Shown here piece after piece: positions 6,600-8,469 of a DNA stretch of 8,469 nt (position 1 is its first letter; each line of letters begins with the position of its first letter). The DNA is from Desulfobacterales bacterium (lineage in GTDB: Bacteria > Desulfobacterota > Desulfobacteria > Desulfobacterales > JAHIVH01), in contig JAGVHJ010000127.1 of the NCBI GenBank assembly GCA_020056645.1, positions 1 through 8,469 of the forward strand. Direction: 5' to 3'. The translations under genes were made by a program, and so were the position numbers. The notes under the pieces are model-generated. The model made no database searches. It saw nothing but the letters and a program-made list of their open reading frames with translations, and had not been told where the DNA came from.

Positions 6600-7679
6600 A
6601 TGTTTTATCATCTCCTATATCCCCTCCATACGGAAATATCCTTTCTGAATCTGTTCCGCTACATCACGTTCAGAACGATCTACGCGAGCCTCACCGCCTT
6701 CCTGATCAGCTTTTTACTAGGTCCATACATTATCCGCAAAATGAAAGAGATGCAGATCGGTCAATATATCCGGAAGGAAGGGCCCAAATCCCATTTCGAC
6801 AAGGCAGGCACGCCCACCATGGGCGGTCTCCTGATCATCTTCGCCATCGGAATTTCGGCCCTATGCTGGACCGACCTGAAAAATCCCTACATCTGGATCT
6901 TTCTTTTCGTCACGGCAGGCTTCTTCCTGGTCGGGGTCACGGACGATTATCTCATGCAGATCAAAAAGAGAAACAAGGGGTTGAGCGCGTCAGGCAAATT
7001 TTTGTGCCAGACCATCCTGGGGCTGGTCGCGGGGATACTCCTCTATTTTGTTCCTGGATTCGACACCACGGTGACCATCCCGTTTTTGAAAAATGTGGCC
7101 CCGGACATCGGGGTCGGATATGTTCTCTTCGCCGCCTTTATCATTGTGGGAACCTCCAATGCGGTCAATCTGACCGATGGCCTGGATGGCCTTGCCATTG
7201 GTCCCATGATTATCGCGTGTGTGACCTATATGGTTTTCTCCTATGTGACCGGTCATGTGAAAATCGCCGAATATCTTCAGATCAAATATGTCCCAGGGGC
7301 AGGGGAGATGGCCATCATTTGCGGCGCCATGGCGGGGGCGGGCCTGGGATTCCTCTGGTTCAACAGCTATCCGGCTCAGATTTTCATGGGAGATACGGGC
7401 TCACTCCCCCTGGGAGCCATGCTGGGAGCCATCTCCGTTATCACCAAACATGAAATTCTGTTGGTGATCGTGGGCGGACTCTTTGTGGTCGAGGCGCTCT
7501 CTGTCATTCTTCAGGTGGGTTACTTCAAACTGACCAACGGCAAGCGGATATTCAGAATGGCCCCCATTCATCACCACTTCGAGTTGAAAGGGTGGCCGGA
7601 ACCCAAGGTGATTGTCCGGTTCTGGATCGTGGCGATCACGCTGGCGTTGATTTCTATCAGCACCCTCAAGATCAGGTAA
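6600..7679 (+). CDS. mraY: MraY, phospho-MurNAc-pentapeptide transferase
   Basis: This integral membrane enzyme transfers phospho-MurNAc-pentapeptide from UDP to undecaprenyl phosphate, making lipid I at the inner face of the cytoplasmic membrane. The start is set at ATG 6600, giving 359 residues. This aligns with the family N-terminus (FNLFRYITFR-like) and places the catalytic residues at family positions: Asp115-Asp116 (TDDY), Asp265 (FMGDTGS) and the HHH at 324-326 (PIHHHFELKGW). Other signatures are GTPTMGGLLI, the KKRNKGLSASGK loop and NAVNLTDGLDGLA. About ten hydrophobic segments are visible, as expected for MraY. An upstream in-frame TTG at 6573 would add nine polar residues (MTKRVYRPD) without family support. 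The ribosome binding site is weak (AGG at 6591-6593), so translation may depend on coupling through short reading frames in the 50-nt gap before it. Confidence 0.97.
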   Translation: MFYHLLYPLHTEISFLNLFRYITFRTIYASLTAFLISFLLGPYIIRKMKEMQIGQYIRKEGPKSHFDKAGTPTMGGLLIIFAIGISALCWTDLKNPYIWIFLFVTAGFFLVGVTDDYLMQIKKRNKGLSASGKFLCQTILGLVAGILLYFVPGFDTTVTIPFLKNVAPDIGVGYVLFAAFIIVGTSNAVNLTDGLDGLAIGPMIIACVTYMVFSYVTGHVKIAEYLQIKYVPGAGEMAIICGAMAGAGLGFLWFNSYPAQIFMGDTGSLPLGAMLGAISVITKHEILLVIVGGLFVVEALSVILQVGYFKLTNGKRIFRMAPIHHHFELKGWPEPKVIVRFWIVAITLALISISTLKIR

Positions 7680-7685
7680 GGGGAG
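7678..7685 (+). promoter_or_regulatory. Probable ribosome binding site of murD
   Basis: AAGGGGAG overlaps the mraY stop and lies 12 nt before ATG 7698, somewhat longer than ideal. The spacing grows to 21 and 24 nt for the in-frame ATGs at 7707 and 7710, which favours 7698. An in-frame TTG at 7686 directly abuts the site and is too close to be used. Confidence 0.45.
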
Positions 7686-7697
7686 TTGATAACAGGC

Positions 7698-8469
7698 ATG
7701 AATGATATGATGAAACTGAAAAACAAGAAGATCGTCGTCATGGGGCTGGGAAAAACCGGGGTTTCTCTTTGCCGTTTTTTAACGGAAAAAGGGGCCTCTG
7801 TCACGGTGACCGACGCCAAAAATGCTTCGGCCCTGGGCGATCTTCCTGAAACCTTGAAGAAAATGGGCGCAACGGTGGCGCTGGGAGAGCACCGTGATGG
7901 TCTCTTTGACGATCAAGAGCTGATTATCTTGAGCCCCGGCGTTCCCCATACTCTTTTGCCTTTGAGACAGGCGGTGGCAAGAGGGGTCCCTGTTATTGGA
8001 GAGGTCGAGCTCGCTTCCTGGTTCATCCAGGAGCCCATCATTGCGGTGACTGGCACCAATGGAAAGACCACCGTCACCACGCTGGTCACGGAGATGCTCC
8101 AGGCCTCGGGGAAGAGCCTTTTTACCGGTGGCAACATCGGAACGCCCCTTATCGACTATGTAACGGGTGGTGAAAAAAAAGAGCTCGTGGTCGCTGAAAT
8201 CAGCAGTTTTCAGCTCGACACCATAGAGAGTTTCAAACCGGCTGTGGCGGTTCTTTTGAATATCACGGACGATCACCTGGACCGTTACAGGGATTTTGAC
8301 GATTACGCCGCCTCAAAGATGCGGATTTTCGAGAATCAGGATGAAAACGGGCGCGCCGTGATCTATGGGGATGATCCTCTTTTAAGAGGCCTTTCAGAGA
8401 ACGTTCGGAGCAGACAGTTGTACTTTGGCGCAAAAATGGAGTCGCCCCTTGACGCGGTTATTTCAGCCG
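7698..8469 (+). CDS. murD: MurD, UDP-MurNAc-L-Ala:D-Glu ligase (3' partial)
   Basis: MurD adds D-glutamate to UDP-MurNAc-L-alanine in the cytoplasm, the step before MurE. The frame runs open from 7698 through the window end, giving 257 residues of a protein normally about 440-460 long. The N-terminal Rossmann-like domain begins KKIVVMGLGKTGVSLC and contains ILSPGVP at 77-83. The central ATPase domain follows with VTGTNGKTTVTTL (Lys123), GGNIGTPL at 144-151, EISSFQLD at 167-174, LNITDDHLDRY and the presumed carbamylated lysine in YAASKMRIFEN (Lys207). The C-terminal domain is outside. The start lies 18 nt after the mraY stop. ATGs at 7707, 7710 and 7740 are also in frame; 7740 would cut into the Rossmann fold, while 7707 and 7710 remain possible and change only the first few residues. 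Confidence 0.95.
   Translation, partial: MNDMMKLKNKKIVVMGLGKTGVSLCRFLTEKGASVTVTDAKNASALGDLPETLKKMGATVALGEHRDGLFDDQELIILSPGVPHTLLPLRQAVARGVPVIGEVELASWFIQEPIIAVTGTNGKTTVTTLVTEMLQASGKSLFTGGNIGTPLIDYVTGGEKKELVVAEISSFQLDTIESFKPAVAVLLNITDDHLDRYRDFDDYAASKMRIFENQDENGRAVIYGDDPLLRGLSENVRSRQLYFGAKMESPLDAVISA

Noticed and set aside
6573..6601. Perfect TTGACA (-35 like) at 6573 with TGATAT 17 nt downstream as an internal promoter.
   Set aside because: TGATAT matches the -10 consensus at only three positions and overlaps the mraY start codon, so any transcript would begin inside mraY and lack its start.

Overview
This window is the front part of a division and cell wall (dcw) cluster, all on the + strand and densely packed. 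The order is mraZ (5' end cut off by the window) - rsmH - ftsL - ftsI - murE/murF fused into one reading frame - a small unrecognised Arg-rich ORF - mraY - murD (3' end cut off). This is the classical proteobacterial gene order, with two departures: the murE-murF fusion and the small ORF between murF and mraY. The organism is Gram-negative by inference. The MurE half carries the DNPR motif of meso-diaminopimelate-adding enzymes, FtsI has no PASTA domains, and protein style and gene order suggest Desulfobacterota (former Deltaproteobacteria, perhaps Desulfobacterales). That placement rests on resemblance and no search was run.

Layout: 1-365 encodes the C-terminal part of the MraZ regulator. 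369-1319 is the 16S rRNA methyltransferase RsmH. 1354-1650 is the divisome protein FtsL, and 1647-3383 is the septal transpeptidase FtsI. 3380-6349 is a 989-residue MurE-MurF protein. 6364-6549 is a 61-residue Arg-rich ORF with a good ribosome binding site. 6550-6599 is a short gap containing tiny reading frames. 6600-7679 is MraY. 7698 to the window end is the first 257 residues of MurD.

Together the genes cover consecutive steps of peptidoglycan precursor synthesis. MurD adds D-Glu, MurE adds meso-DAP, MurF adds D-Ala-D-Ala, and MraY transfers the finished pentapeptide to the lipid carrier to give lipid I. FtsL and FtsI act at the septum where the product is used. ATGA stop/start overlaps at ftsL/ftsI and ftsI/murEF, a 3-nt gap at mraZ/rsmH, and the lack of any clear internal terminator point to one long translationally coupled operon. 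Its promoter would lie upstream of the window.

I see no mobile element, CRISPR array, RNA gene or defence system. Most of the window is ordinary housekeeping DNA. The points worth a second look are the MurE-MurF fusion, the small repeat-bearing ORF, the chain of mini-ORFs before mraY, and a four-cysteine insert in RsmH.
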